Origin: an uncultured Planctomycetota bacterium
GTDB lineage: Bacteria; Planctomycetota; SZUA-567; JAFGNG01
Length of the DNA stretch: 6,391 bases
Assembly: GCA_947311175.1 (NCBI GenBank)
Contig: CAMZKK010000165.1
Location: 1-6,391 of the forward strand
Direction of reading: 5' to 3'
Below the pieces are notes generated by a model, which was not told the origin of the DNA, did no database searches, and saw only the letters and a program-made list of their open reading frames with translations. Both the position numbers and the translations under genes were made by a program. Positions 1 to 6,295 of the stretch are shown piece after piece (position 1 is the stretch's first letter; each line of letters begins with the position of its first letter).

Positions 1-2982
1 AAATATAATTTTATTACGTGCCACATCAAACAATGCACGATTACACTTAACGAGCACAGTCGTTCCTGGTCGATTGGTTGAGGAGCCCTGAGTCAAGACA
101 GATGAAATACTTTCATTGAGTCGAGGAGGTTCAAACCTCCTAAAAAATACATTGCCCTTACACTCCGCACTAATTAATGTCAACCCCTGATCTTCAGTCG
201 ACACCCTTCTGTCGGTGCGATCAACAGCTAACAACACCTCAATCTGTTCACATCTACCATATAAAGTATGTTGGATTAACTCAACTCCTCGATTAAAAAC
301 AATTCTCCGTTTTGTGAAATTATAAACCATTTCACCCTTATATCTAATGATATAATCCATAGGATGCATACCTGGGGATAACTCCTCATCTCCTTCCCCT
401 ACTCTTGCATTTCTACGTTTAGACCAAAGTGATTTTTCTGCCGCACTTGCCGAGATATACAGAGTGCCAGGACCTTCCGCCTTTACAACATTGTTTCGAT
501 GATAAAGGATAAACCTAGGCGCCTTCAATAAAACTCCCTGTAAATCTCTCAACTCTGAATTTTCAACAGAGCTAAGGGTTATACTGGCGTTTTCTCTAAG
601 CATAATAGCCTTATCAGCAGTTGCTACCCTACCAATAGTCTTTACCTTAACATGACCTGTCATAAGTGCAGAATTAATACTGGTGTCAAGTAGCTCAGTC
701 CCTTCCGACTCACCAAGCGCTTTCCTTTTTTTAATCTTATCTCCAAGGCTTTTTGCTCTACCCAACTCTGTTAAAAGAGCATCGCCAAAAACACTCATGT
801 CTTGCCATCGCAATTTAATTCCACGATAAAATTGTGCCCTTGCTGGTTTTCCCGGTACCGTAGAATAAATCAACCGCCCTTTAAAGCTGACCCTTGCCGA
901 ACGGCTAATTACACCGGTATCATCCATCTCTGCAAGCGTCAATTCTCCCGGACCATCACATTCAATTCTATTTTTTTCCTGATAATCAACAATTCTTTCG
1001 GCAGATAAAGAGCTACCTCGTTTTTCCCAAACTCTCGCTTTAGTTATTCCGTCGCCAAGCAAAGTTATGCTTTTTTCATCAATATCATAAATCATTCGAT
1101 CTGAACTTGAGTGCTTACCCGCAGCATGCATTCTTACTTTGTTCCTAGCCACAAGTTGCTCAAGCCTTAATCCAACATTTCTTTCAACCGATGTAATATT
1201 TTTAGCAACTTTTTTTTCAGCCATAAGAACATCAAGTCTGCCGGAATGCAACACCAATTCATCTCTAGTAAGGATTACATCTTCGGTAAAAACAGCCTTT
1301 TGATTTGATTCATCATAGACCATCTTTTCCGCATATCTAACGATTGTCGCATTTTCAATCTTATGTTCACCACCGAAACTAATATCAGCATTTTTTCCTT
1401 CGTAAAAGACAGCCTCACCATCTCCTTCAGCACGAATAATATTGTATTCTTTAGCCGTTTTATCAGAAGGAGTAATTCTAATACTGGTAATTTTTGCAGA
1501 TCTAACCATGCTCTTACCTGGTTCAATAATTACCGGATCAGGTGGTCCGGACAAAGTCATCATTTGCCCAACGGTATCAAACACTGCTGTTTGTGAAATA
1601 GCTGTTCTGCCGTCGGAGGTTTTAATCTTAACATTGCCAACAGCAGTAACTTTTGTTACCCCTAATGATTTTCTGTTTTTATCTCCTCTTGCCTTCTCTT
1701 CTGCCTCAACAACCAAGGTTTCACTCTCTAAGGTAAAGTCATTTCGTTTAAAAGTAATCCCACCTGAGAATTCTGCAATCCCCCGTGCTTGATCATACTC
1801 TAAGCGATCTTTGTAGGTAACAAACGTCTCTTCATTCGTTAGCTTATTTTTACTCTTAATGCTGGGGCTTTTCATTCTTGCCTTGAGTCGAGCAATCCCA
1901 AACTTACGACCCTTACCAGTAGCCACAAGTTTACCGGTAGCCTTTTCAATATTTATAGTTTCATCCGAGATAAAATCTTCACCGTATTTTACCACCGGCA
2001 TCTTATAAACAGAGCCGGTCAAAACAATAATTCCGGTATCGTCCTCATATACCGCTGCCTCCCCAAACGCTTCGTAAGCAGAACCAATCTTGGGATTTTC
2101 ACCACCTGTTAATCTGACATTTCCTTCAGCATAAAGCTTATTTACTTTTGATTGATTTTTCATTGCCTTACTACGAAGACTAACCATGAGATTGTCACTA
2201 TTCATCGTGTCTAAATCACGAACAACCCTGACATCTTTGGCAAAAAACACAGTATCAGGATTCAGTTTATAAATCGCTTTTCCATCACAAGTCACATAAA
2301 TAGTCGAGGTTTTTTTATAAGGAGAAATCACTCCATTTTTATTTTTACTAACCGATACTATCGACATTTTGACATCTTTTTCTAAAATAATACGAGCGGT
2401 ATTTCTATCATTTTTGTCTAATAAAAAATATGTCAAATTTGTGCCTTCAAGAATATCCTTGTCCCTAACAACCGTCACCTTACCCTTACTGGTAAGGGTT
2501 TGGAATTTATTATTCCAATCTGCCTTGTCACACCGAAGCTGGGCATCAGGAACTCGAAGTGGCACCTTACTTCCTTTAGGAAGAAGGTCAATATACCGAA
2601 CAACCAAAACATTTTGTTCAAGTGTGGCTATTCCCGTTTTAGGATTGTATGTTGCAAAGTCACTAGTAACTTTAAATCTAAGAGGGGGCTGTTTGTCAAT
2701 ATCAACATTCTTTGTGTTTTGACTATCAATCTCGATGCGTTCCTTTTTCTTCATCGCTTCATCATAAACAAAGATAGTAACACCGGTCATTTTCGTATTA
2801 CCCAAAGTACCGGTCATGGCACTTTTCGCTCGCAGCTCAAACTTTAATCTACCGTTTTCCCTAACAGGAATTCGCATATCCTTAAATTCATCTTGAACAG
2901 TTGTCGCAGCCATCACAGTATTAACAAACCCTGAGAAGAGAAAGCCAACCAATAATATTTTACTAATAAACGAAATTCTCAA
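1..2982 (-). CDS. Giant LptC/LptA (OstA)-like periplasmic LPS transport protein, 3' end beyond the window
   Basis: The frame is open for 994 codons from a TTG at 2982 to the left edge without a stop; its real end lies outside. Seen: residues 1-25 are a signal peptide (MRISFISK, then a hydrophobic stretch ending VMA, cleavage before A26). Residues ~35-210 read like LptC: an 'ENGRLKFELRA' strand, 'IEIDSQN', then LRCDKADW and LEGTNLTY. From ~260 come repeated LptA-type units with the pattern A-x-G-N-V, then A-x-Y-D/E, then L-x-G: AEGNVRL at 284-290 with VYEDDTG at 311-317, and AVGNVKI at 447-453 with TLSGPPDP at 476-483. More divergent units run from ~515 to 994. Known: LptA and LptC are beta-jellyroll proteins that bridge LPS across the periplasm, each about 190 residues in E. 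coli. Inferred: this single chain combines both roles. TTG is the only start that includes the signal peptide, because TAA precedes it directly. A weak GGA lies 6 bases upstream. It is probably co-transcribed with kdsC, 12 bases away. Confidence 0.85.
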   Translation of the reverse strand, partial: MRISFISKILLVGFLFSGFVNTVMAATTVQDEFKDMRIPVRENGRLKFELRAKSAMTGTLGNTKMTGVTIFVYDEAMKKKERIEIDSQNTKNVDIDKQPPLRFKVTSDFATYNPKTGIATLEQNVLVVRYIDLLPKGSKVPLRVPDAQLRCDKADWNNKFQTLTSKGKVTVVRDKDILEGTNLTYFLLDKNDRNTARIILEKDVKMSIVSVSKNKNGVISPYKKTSTIYVTCDGKAIYKLNPDTVFFAKDVRVVRDLDTMNSDNLMVSLRSKAMKNQSKVNKLYAEGNVRLTGGENPKIGSAYEAFGEAAVYEDDTGIIVLTGSVYKMPVVKYGEDFISDETINIEKATGKLVATGKGRKFGIARLKARMKSPSIKSKNKLTNEETFVTYKDRLEYDQARGIAEFSGGITFKRNDFTLESETLVVEAEEKARGDKNRKSLGVTKVTAVGNVKIKTSDGRTAISQTAVFDTVGQMMTLSGPPDPVIIEPGKSMVRSAKITSIRITPSDKTAKEYNIIRAEGDGEAVFYEGKNADISFGGEHKIENATIVRYAEKMVYDESNQKAVFTEDVILTRDELVLHSGRLDVLMAEKKVAKNITSVERNVGLRLEQLVARNKVRMHAAGKHSSSDRMIYDIDEKSITLLGDGITKARVWEKRGSSLSAERIVDYQEKNRIECDGPGELTLAEMDDTGVISRSARVSFKGRLIYSTVPGKPARAQFYRGIKLRWQDMSVFGDALLTELGRAKSLGDKIKKRKALGESEGTELLDTSINSALMTGHVKVKTIGRVATADKAIMLRENASITLSSVENSELRDLQGVLLKAPRFILYHRNNVVKAEGPGTLYISASAAEKSLWSKRRNARVGEGDEELSPGMHPMDYIIRYKGEMVYNFTKRRIVFNRGVELIQHTLYGRCEQIEVLLAVDRTDRRVSTEDQGLTLISAECKGNVFFRRFEPPRLNESISSVLTQGSSTNRPGTTVLVKCNRALFDVARNKIIF

Positions 2983-2994
2983 TTACAATCCAAT

Positions 2995-3510
2995 CTAAAA
3001 ATATCTCTTAAGTATTAAATCCCACTTCTGTTGTTTTTTCAAAATGGTCTCAATAATTTCTCGCACTGCCCCATTGCCACCTGTAGATATTGTCGTAAAA
3101 TCAGCGACATCCTTCGCTTCATCAACACCATTATCCACAGTAAAACTTAGCCCACATCGGCGCATCACAGGAATATCCGGCAGGTCATCTCCGACATAGC
3201 AAACCTCATTTTCCTTAAATCCACTCGTAGATAGAAGTTCTTCAAATCGTGGAAGCTTGTCCTTTGCCCCTTGATATACATACTTAATACCAAGTTCTTT
3301 TGCCCTACGAAGAACGATGTCTGACTCTCTGCCCGTAATAATTGCGACCTCACCACCAGAGCGCAACCAATATTTAATGCCGGCACCATCTTTCACATCA
3401 AAACTTTTAATCTCGCGTCCGTCATCAAGATAGGAAATTTTCCCATCGGTCAAAACCCCGTCAACATCAAGGGCTAACAATTTTATGTTTTCAAATCTAT
3501 TTATATCCAT
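2995..3510 (-). CDS. kdsC: 3-deoxy-D-manno-octulosonate 8-phosphate phosphatase KdsC (HAD superfamily)
   Basis: This cytoplasmic HAD-type phosphatase hydrolyses KDO-8-phosphate to KDO and phosphate, which supplies KDO for the LPS core. The 171-residue product (from the ATG) has all the HAD motifs. In numbering from that ATG, motif I DVDGVLTDG is at 15-23 with the nucleophile D15 and acid D17, motif II TGR at 59-61, the motif III lysine in GAKDK at 81-85, and motif IV GDDLPD at 107-112. KdsC-specific signatures are SFDVKDGAGIKYW (37-49) and GGNGAVRE (144-151). The length is typical for the small, cap-less, tetrameric C0 type. A TTG at 3540 would add ten residues (181 aa). I prefer the ATG at 3510 because the best promoter would start transcription near 3548, leaving almost no leader for the TTG, and because family members usually begin close to this ATG. 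Neither start has a strong Shine-Dalgarno sequence. The large LptC/LptA-like gene begins 12 bases downstream, a conserved LPS gene neighbourhood. Confidence 0.95.
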   Translation of the reverse strand: MDINRFENIKLLALDVDGVLTDGKISYLDDGREIKSFDVKDGAGIKYWLRSGGEVAIITGRESDIVLRRAKELGIKYVYQGAKDKLPRFEELLSTSGFKENEVCYVGDDLPDIPVMRRCGLSFTVDNGVDEAKDVADFTTISTGGNGAVREIIETILKKQQKWDLILKRYF

Positions 3511-3547
3511 ACTCAATTTATATTCTTTCAATATTGACAAAAAACTA

Positions 3548-3560
3548 TAGACTAAGTCTA
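3548..3560. promoter_or_regulatory. Palindrome TAGACT-A-AGTCTA, possible operator
   Basis: This is a perfect 6+1+6 inverted repeat that covers the predicted -10 and start region of the kdsC promoter. It lies inside a wider 9-bp inverted repeat, ATATTGACA at 3531-3539 and TGTCAATAT at 3577-3585, whose centre is four bases away. A protein bound here would block kdsC transcription, but no regulator gene is in the window. It could also be chance in AT-rich DNA. Confidence 0.3.
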
Positions 3561-3582
3561 AATCAATAGAGATTTATGTCAA
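3555..3582 (-). promoter_or_regulatory. Candidate sigma70-type promoter for the kdsC-lptCA-like operon
   Basis: On the minus strand a perfect TTGACA (-35, at 3582-3577) is followed after 16 bases by TAGACT (-10, at 3560-3555), which matches TATAAT at four of six bases. Transcription would start near 3548, giving a leader of about 38 bases to the ATG of kdsC. The -10 lies inside the 13-base palindrome at 3548-3560. A second -10-like TATAGT at 3549-3544 has no -35 at a usable distance. The promoter is inferred only from sequence match. Confidence 0.5.
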
Positions 3583-3609
3583 TATAATGTTGTTTTTTTA
3601 ACATATAAT
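3583..3609 (+). promoter_or_regulatory. Two TATAAT boxes upstream of the AEC transporter gene
   Basis: Perfect TATAAT hexamers stand at 3583-3588 and 3604-3609 on the plus strand, the direction of the AEC transporter. I could not find a convincing -35 at 16-18 bases from either, so the promoter assignment is weak. The second box would give a leader of about 70 bases to the preferred ATG at 3689. It would leave only about 16 bases to the ATG at 3632. Confidence 0.25.
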
Positions 3610-3688
3610 CATTATCCTAAGTTCACTGTAGATGAATTTTAAACCTAATATATGCAAACAAATAAAACCCTTGAAGAATGAGAAAACA

Positions 3689-4693
3689 ATGAATTTTTAT
3701 GAAATATTATGGGTAGTATTAATCCCTATCTTGAAAATGGGCTCAATTATTGGCGGGAGCTATGCTATATTTAAATACAAATTACTAAGCTATAAGATAC
3801 ACAATATCCTATCAAAACTGGTCCTCTACATAACCCTCCCGATGCTACTTGTGTCGTCATTAATAATGGCTACCGACCTGCTTGATAAATATCCTCATTG
3901 GTATTGGTTGCCGATTATTGCGGTTATTATAATGTGCGTTAGTGGCTTTGTTGGCAGAACGATTGCAGGGTTAACGCTCAAGAAGAAAAAGCTGATGACC
4001 ATTTGCTTTGTAATGTGTTTCTTTCATAATGCAGGTTATTTTCCATTAGTCATTGTCGCTGGAATATTTCCAAAACTACCTGACTTAGGAACACTGGTAA
4101 TGATCTCAGTAATTGGGGTAAGTCCCCTGCTCTGGACACTTTCACCATATTTGATTTCAGAGAAAAGCGATGGAAAAATAAATCTAAAAAAAGTAATCAA
4201 CCCTCCGGTAGTTTCAGTAATTTTAGGATTAACCCTAATGATGCTAAATATTCATGATACGTTAATTAATATTCAAATATCGTCATACACATTAATAGAT
4301 TTAATTGTAACACCAATGCGATCTGTTGGCGGACTTACCGTCACCATTATTTTAATAGTCTTAGGCGGCTCACTATCAAAAATAAAGGTAACAAAACCAT
4401 CCGAGCCGAGATTTCTCATTACCTACTTATCAACCAAGTTGCTAATAATTCCGGCTATCGGATTTCTTGTTATCCCCCACCTACCACTAGAACAGGGACT
4501 AAAGATTGTGCTTTTGGTCTCAACAATGCAACCAACCGCACTAGCAATGACTGTCCAAGCAAAAGAATTTGCCCCAACAGATATTGGAGAGGTAATTAGT
4601 GAATCATTGCTTTATGTCTATATTTTATGTGGAATTACTTTAACCATCTTTCTAACTATTTTAAAAATGATGATTAGTAGCAATGTGTTATAA
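3689..4693 (+). CDS. AEC (auxin efflux carrier) family transporter, substrate unknown
   Basis: The 334-residue product is an integral inner-membrane protein with about ten hydrophobic segments in two sets of five: roughly 4-30, 38-60, 72-96, 104-126, 134-157, then 168-188, 203-229, 242-264, 270-288 and 301-329. A charged loop (SEKSDGKINLKK, 157-168) separates the halves. Family marks are the broken-helix motif HNAGYFPL (113-120, the N-x-G-x-x-P type), NPPVVSVILGL (171-181), the GG-x(10)-LGGSL stretch near 214-229, and QPTALAM (281-287) followed by E-x(4)-YVYILCGITL. Known: bacterial AEC proteins export or take up organic acids, amino acid derivatives or similar anions; the substrate cannot be read from the sequence. 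I chose the ATG at 3689 because GAG sits 6 bases upstream. An ATG at 3632 would add 19 polar residues without a ribosome binding site. The gene is divergent from kdsC, and no hairpin terminator follows it. Confidence 0.88.
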   Translation: MNFYEILWVVLIPILKMGSIIGGSYAIFKYKLLSYKIHNILSKLVLYITLPMLLVSSLIMATDLLDKYPHWYWLPIIAVIIMCVSGFVGRTIAGLTLKKKKLMTICFVMCFFHNAGYFPLVIVAGIFPKLPDLGTLVMISVIGVSPLLWTLSPYLISEKSDGKINLKKVINPPVVSVILGLTLMMLNIHDTLINIQISSYTLIDLIVTPMRSVGGLTVTIILIVLGGSLSKIKVTKPSEPRFLITYLSTKLLIIPAIGFLVIPHLPLEQGLKIVLLVSTMQPTALAMTVQAKEFAPTDIGEVISESLLYVYILCGITLTIFLTILKMMISSNVL

Positions 4694-4709
4694 TTTTAAA
4701 TTAAATTTG

Positions 4710-4740
4710 TTGATTGCTAATTTGAAAATCTTACTATAAT
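4710..4740 (+). promoter_or_regulatory. Candidate promoter for der
   Basis: A perfect TATAAT at 4735-4740 lies about 100 bases before the der start. The best upstream hexamer is TTGATT at 4710-4715, with a long 19-base spacer, so the -35 is weak. It is the best promoter candidate in this gap. Confidence 0.35.
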
Positions 4741-4797
4741 AAGAAAATTTATTTATTTTAAGGTTTATAAATATTGCCTTTAGCGTGAGTTCAAGAA

Positions 4798-4826
4798 CAA
4801 TCATTTTTAACTTTTAACTTTTAATT
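4798..4826 (+). repeat. Left arm of a 29-base inverted repeat flanking der
   Basis: The stretch begins CAATCATTTTTAAC and continues as TTTTAAC-type heptamers. Its reverse complement occurs at 6206-6234 with 28 of 29 bases identical; the mismatch is the C at 4811. It ends five bases before the der Shine-Dalgarno sequence. It could be a dispersed AT-rich repeat present twice in opposite orientation, or the ends of a unit that contains der. Confidence 0.75.
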
Positions 4827-4831
4827 ATTTC

Positions 4832-4837
4832 AAGGAG
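4832..4837 (+). promoter_or_regulatory. Ribosome binding site AAGGAG that fixes the GTG start of der
   Basis: A near-perfect Shine-Dalgarno AAGGAG stands 6 bases before the GTG at 4844. It is the strongest such site in the window. It decides the non-ATG start, since no in-frame ATG exists before residue 63, well past the first P-loop. Confidence 0.9.
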
Positions 4838-4843
4838 TAAACT

Positions 4844-6178
4844 GTGGCACTTGCATCAGCAGCCATTATTGGTCGTCCAAATGTTGGAAAAAGCACAATC
4901 TTCAACACCATTGTTGGACGGAGAATAAGTATAGAAGACCCCACGAGTGGGGTTACTCGTGACCGAATACTTCATCCGGTAACCTTTGAAGGTCGCACTT
5001 TTGACCTAATAGATACCGGTGGAATCGGAATGGTTGATGTGCAAGATCTTTCGGTTGATGTAGAACTGCAAATAGATATTGCCATCAAAGAGGCAGATGT
5101 ATTGGTTCTTATTCTTGATTGTCGAGATGGCATAACACCATTAGATATTGAAATTGTTGAAAAGGTCAGACGGCTCAACAAGAAAATTGTAGTAGCTGCT
5201 AACAAAGCGGACAATGATAAAGTCGAAATGGATGTTGTTAATTTTCATAGCCTTGGGCTAGGAGAAGTGCTACCTATCAGTGCACAACAAGGTCGAGGGC
5301 TTTCAATCATGCTCAGTGAAATTGTGGAGCAACTTCCAGCAGATAAAGAAGAGCCTGCATACGAAGGTGAACCACTTAAAATTGCATTTGTTGGCAAAAG
5401 AAATGCTGGCAAAAGTAGCATCATCAACAAATTGGCTGGGGCAAACCGAGTAATTGTTTCAGACAAACCCGGCACAACCAGAGATGCGGTTGATGTTATA
5501 TTCAAAACAGACAAAAGACATTTCGTTGCGATTGACACCGCAGGACTTCGCAAGCGAGGAAAGATTGACAATGCCATCGAGTTTTTCGGTCATGTCAGAA
5601 GTGAACGCTCTATCAGAAGAGCAGATGTTGTAGTCTTAATGATTGACGCATCTTTGCCAATAAGCAAGGTTGATAAAAGAATTGCCGCATTAATCCTTGA
5701 AGAATTTAAACCTTGTGTAATTGTTATCAACAAGTGGGACCTCGCGGTAAAAGCACGACCAAACATAACCAGTGAGGAATATCATGATTATCTTCTCAAA
5801 GAACTCCCGGGACTTTATTTTGCCCCTCTAACAATCACAAGTGCCCTAAATGGGGATAATGTGTGGAGCACAATAAATCTTGCATTTGAACTTCACGCTC
5901 AAGCGACAAAGGAAGTATCTACCGGTCAAGTAAATCGTGCAATCCAAGCAGCATACACCAAAAAACGTCCACCAATGGTAAAAGGTAAGGCATGTAAAAT
6001 CTACTATGCAACGCAGGCTGAAATTTCACCACCGACCTTTATCGTTTTTTGTAATCGTCCAAAATTAATTGACAAAAACTATCTACGATACCTGTCCGGA
6101 CAAATGAGGACATCATTGGGATTTGAAGAAGTGCCACTGAAGTTTCAGATTCGAAGTAGCCATGAGGGTAAGTTTTAA
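4844..6178 (+). CDS. der: Ribosome biogenesis GTPase Der (EngA)
   Basis: Der is an essential tandem-domain GTPase that helps assemble the 50S ribosomal subunit in the cytoplasm. The 444-residue protein is full length and has the complete family order. G domain 1: P-loop GRPNVGKS 10-17, switch GVTRD 36-40, DTGG 57-60, NKAD 120-123, SAQ 146-148. G domain 2: P-loop GKRNAGKS 184-191, TTRD 211-214, DTAGLRKRGK 231-240, NKWD 296-299, SAL 333-335. A KH-like RNA-binding domain occupies about 355-438, with KIYYATQ at 385-391 and PPTFIVFCNRP at 396-406. The linker between the G domains is short and mildly acidic (ADKEEPAYEGE). The second P-loop has Lys-Arg where the family usually has Arg-Pro (GRPN); the GTP-contacting G-x4-GKS is intact. 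Translation starts at GTG behind a strong AAGGAG. The gene appears to stand alone, with a hairpin over its stop codon. Confidence 0.98.
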   Translation: MALASAAIIGRPNVGKSTIFNTIVGRRISIEDPTSGVTRDRILHPVTFEGRTFDLIDTGGIGMVDVQDLSVDVELQIDIAIKEADVLVLILDCRDGITPLDIEIVEKVRRLNKKIVVAANKADNDKVEMDVVNFHSLGLGEVLPISAQQGRGLSIMLSEIVEQLPADKEEPAYEGEPLKIAFVGKRNAGKSSIINKLAGANRVIVSDKPGTTRDAVDVIFKTDKRHFVAIDTAGLRKRGKIDNAIEFFGHVRSERSIRRADVVVLMIDASLPISKVDKRIAALILEEFKPCVIVINKWDLAVKARPNITSEEYHDYLLKELPGLYFAPLTITSALNGDNVWSTINLAFELHAQATKEVSTGQVNRAIQAAYTKKRPPMVKGKACKIYYATQAEISPPTFIVFCNRPKLIDKNYLRYLSGQMRTSLGFEEVPLKFQIRSSHEGKF

Positions 6179-6197
6179 TTAGGAATTAAAACTTACC
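6167..6197 (+). terminator. Perfect 14-bp hairpin across the der stop codon
   Basis: GGTAAGTTTTAATT (6167-6180) and AATTAAAACTTACC (6184-6197) are perfect complements around a 3-base AGG loop. The TAA stop of der (6176-6178) lies in the left arm. The stem is long but AT-rich, and no T-run follows on either strand side, so it is not a textbook Rho-independent terminator. It may serve as a terminator or an mRNA 3'-end protector. Confidence 0.45.
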
Positions 6198-6215
6198 TAA
6201 TTAAGAATTAAAAGT
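6176..6215 (+). repeat. 18-base direct repeat with a 22-base period after der
   Basis: TAATTAGGAATTAAAACT (6176-6193) recurs as TAATTAAGAATTAAAAGT (6198-6215), with 16 of 18 bases identical. The first copy forms most of the hairpin loop region and the second runs into the right arm of the long inverted repeat. This suggests local duplication or part of a repeat element. Confidence 0.5.
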
Positions 6216-6234
6216 TAAAAATTAAAAATGATTG
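6206..6234 (-). repeat. Right arm of the 29-base inverted repeat flanking der
   Basis: Read on the minus strand this begins CAATCATTTTTAAT and matches 4798-4826 at 28 of 29 positions. It starts 28 bases after the der stop codon. The distance between the arms is about 1.38 kb and contains only der. Confidence 0.75.
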
Positions 6235-6236
6235 TG

Positions 6237-6286
6237 ACGCAGAGCGTTGCTGTCATTTACCGCAAGCGTTTTCGACACCGCTTGCG
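6237..6286. repeat. GC-rich hairpins next to the repeat arm
   Basis: CGCAAGCG (6261-6268) and CGCTTGCG (6279-6286) form a perfect 8-bp stem with a 10-base loop. Just upstream a short ACGC-AGA-GCGT stem lies at 6238-6247, flanked by TGAC and GTCA. This GC-rich island stands out from the AT-rich surroundings and resembles a small REP-like or non-autonomous mobile unit. No T-run follows, so a terminator role is less likely. Confidence 0.45.
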
Positions 6287-6295
6287 ATTAATATA

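Larger units (their letters stand above)
4694..4843. other. AT-rich gap between the AEC transporter gene and der
   Basis: This 150-base gap holds no open frame of note. It contains a possible der promoter, one arm of a long inverted repeat and the der ribosome binding site, listed separately. No GC-rich stem with a T-run follows the transporter stop, so read-through from the transporter into der is possible. Confidence 0.6.

Noticed and set aside
802..2847. Plus-strand reading frames at 802-1008, 1363-1596, 1442-1792, 2369-2722 and 2500-2847, and the minus-strand frame at 1275-1526
   Set aside because: All overlap the 994-codon minus-strand frame, which has no stop, a signal peptide and recognisable OstA-like motifs. 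Their translations show no domain and they lack ribosome binding sites.
1..2982. The left third of the window as noncoding or a broken pseudogene, since no ATG-to-stop frame covers it
   Set aside because: Reading the frame codon by codon from 2982 to 1 shows no stop and no frameshift. The frame looks missing only because it starts with TTG and its stop lies beyond the window.
3165..3389. Minus-strand frame inside kdsC
   Set aside because: It is a shifted-frame shadow of kdsC, whose HAD motifs are intact in the main frame.
3632..3688. 19-residue N-terminal extension of the AEC transporter from the ATG at 3632
   Set aside because: It has no Shine-Dalgarno and adds a polar lysine-rich stretch before the first membrane helix. 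The ATG at 3689 has GAG at a proper distance. It cannot be fully excluded.
4800..4830. TTTTAAC heptamer repeats as a CRISPR-like or tandem array
   Set aside because: There are only about three imperfect units without spacers. They are better described as part of the AT-rich inverted repeat arm.
4972..5577. Minus-strand frames at 4972-5214 and 5245-5577
   Set aside because: They are antisense shadows of der, which is complete and highly conserved.
900..5930. Several ACCGGT hexamers in the OstA-like gene and in der
   Set aside because: They mostly encode Thr-Gly in one frame or the antisense equivalent, which fits codon and motif usage. No regular spacing suggests a regulatory or restriction-related role.
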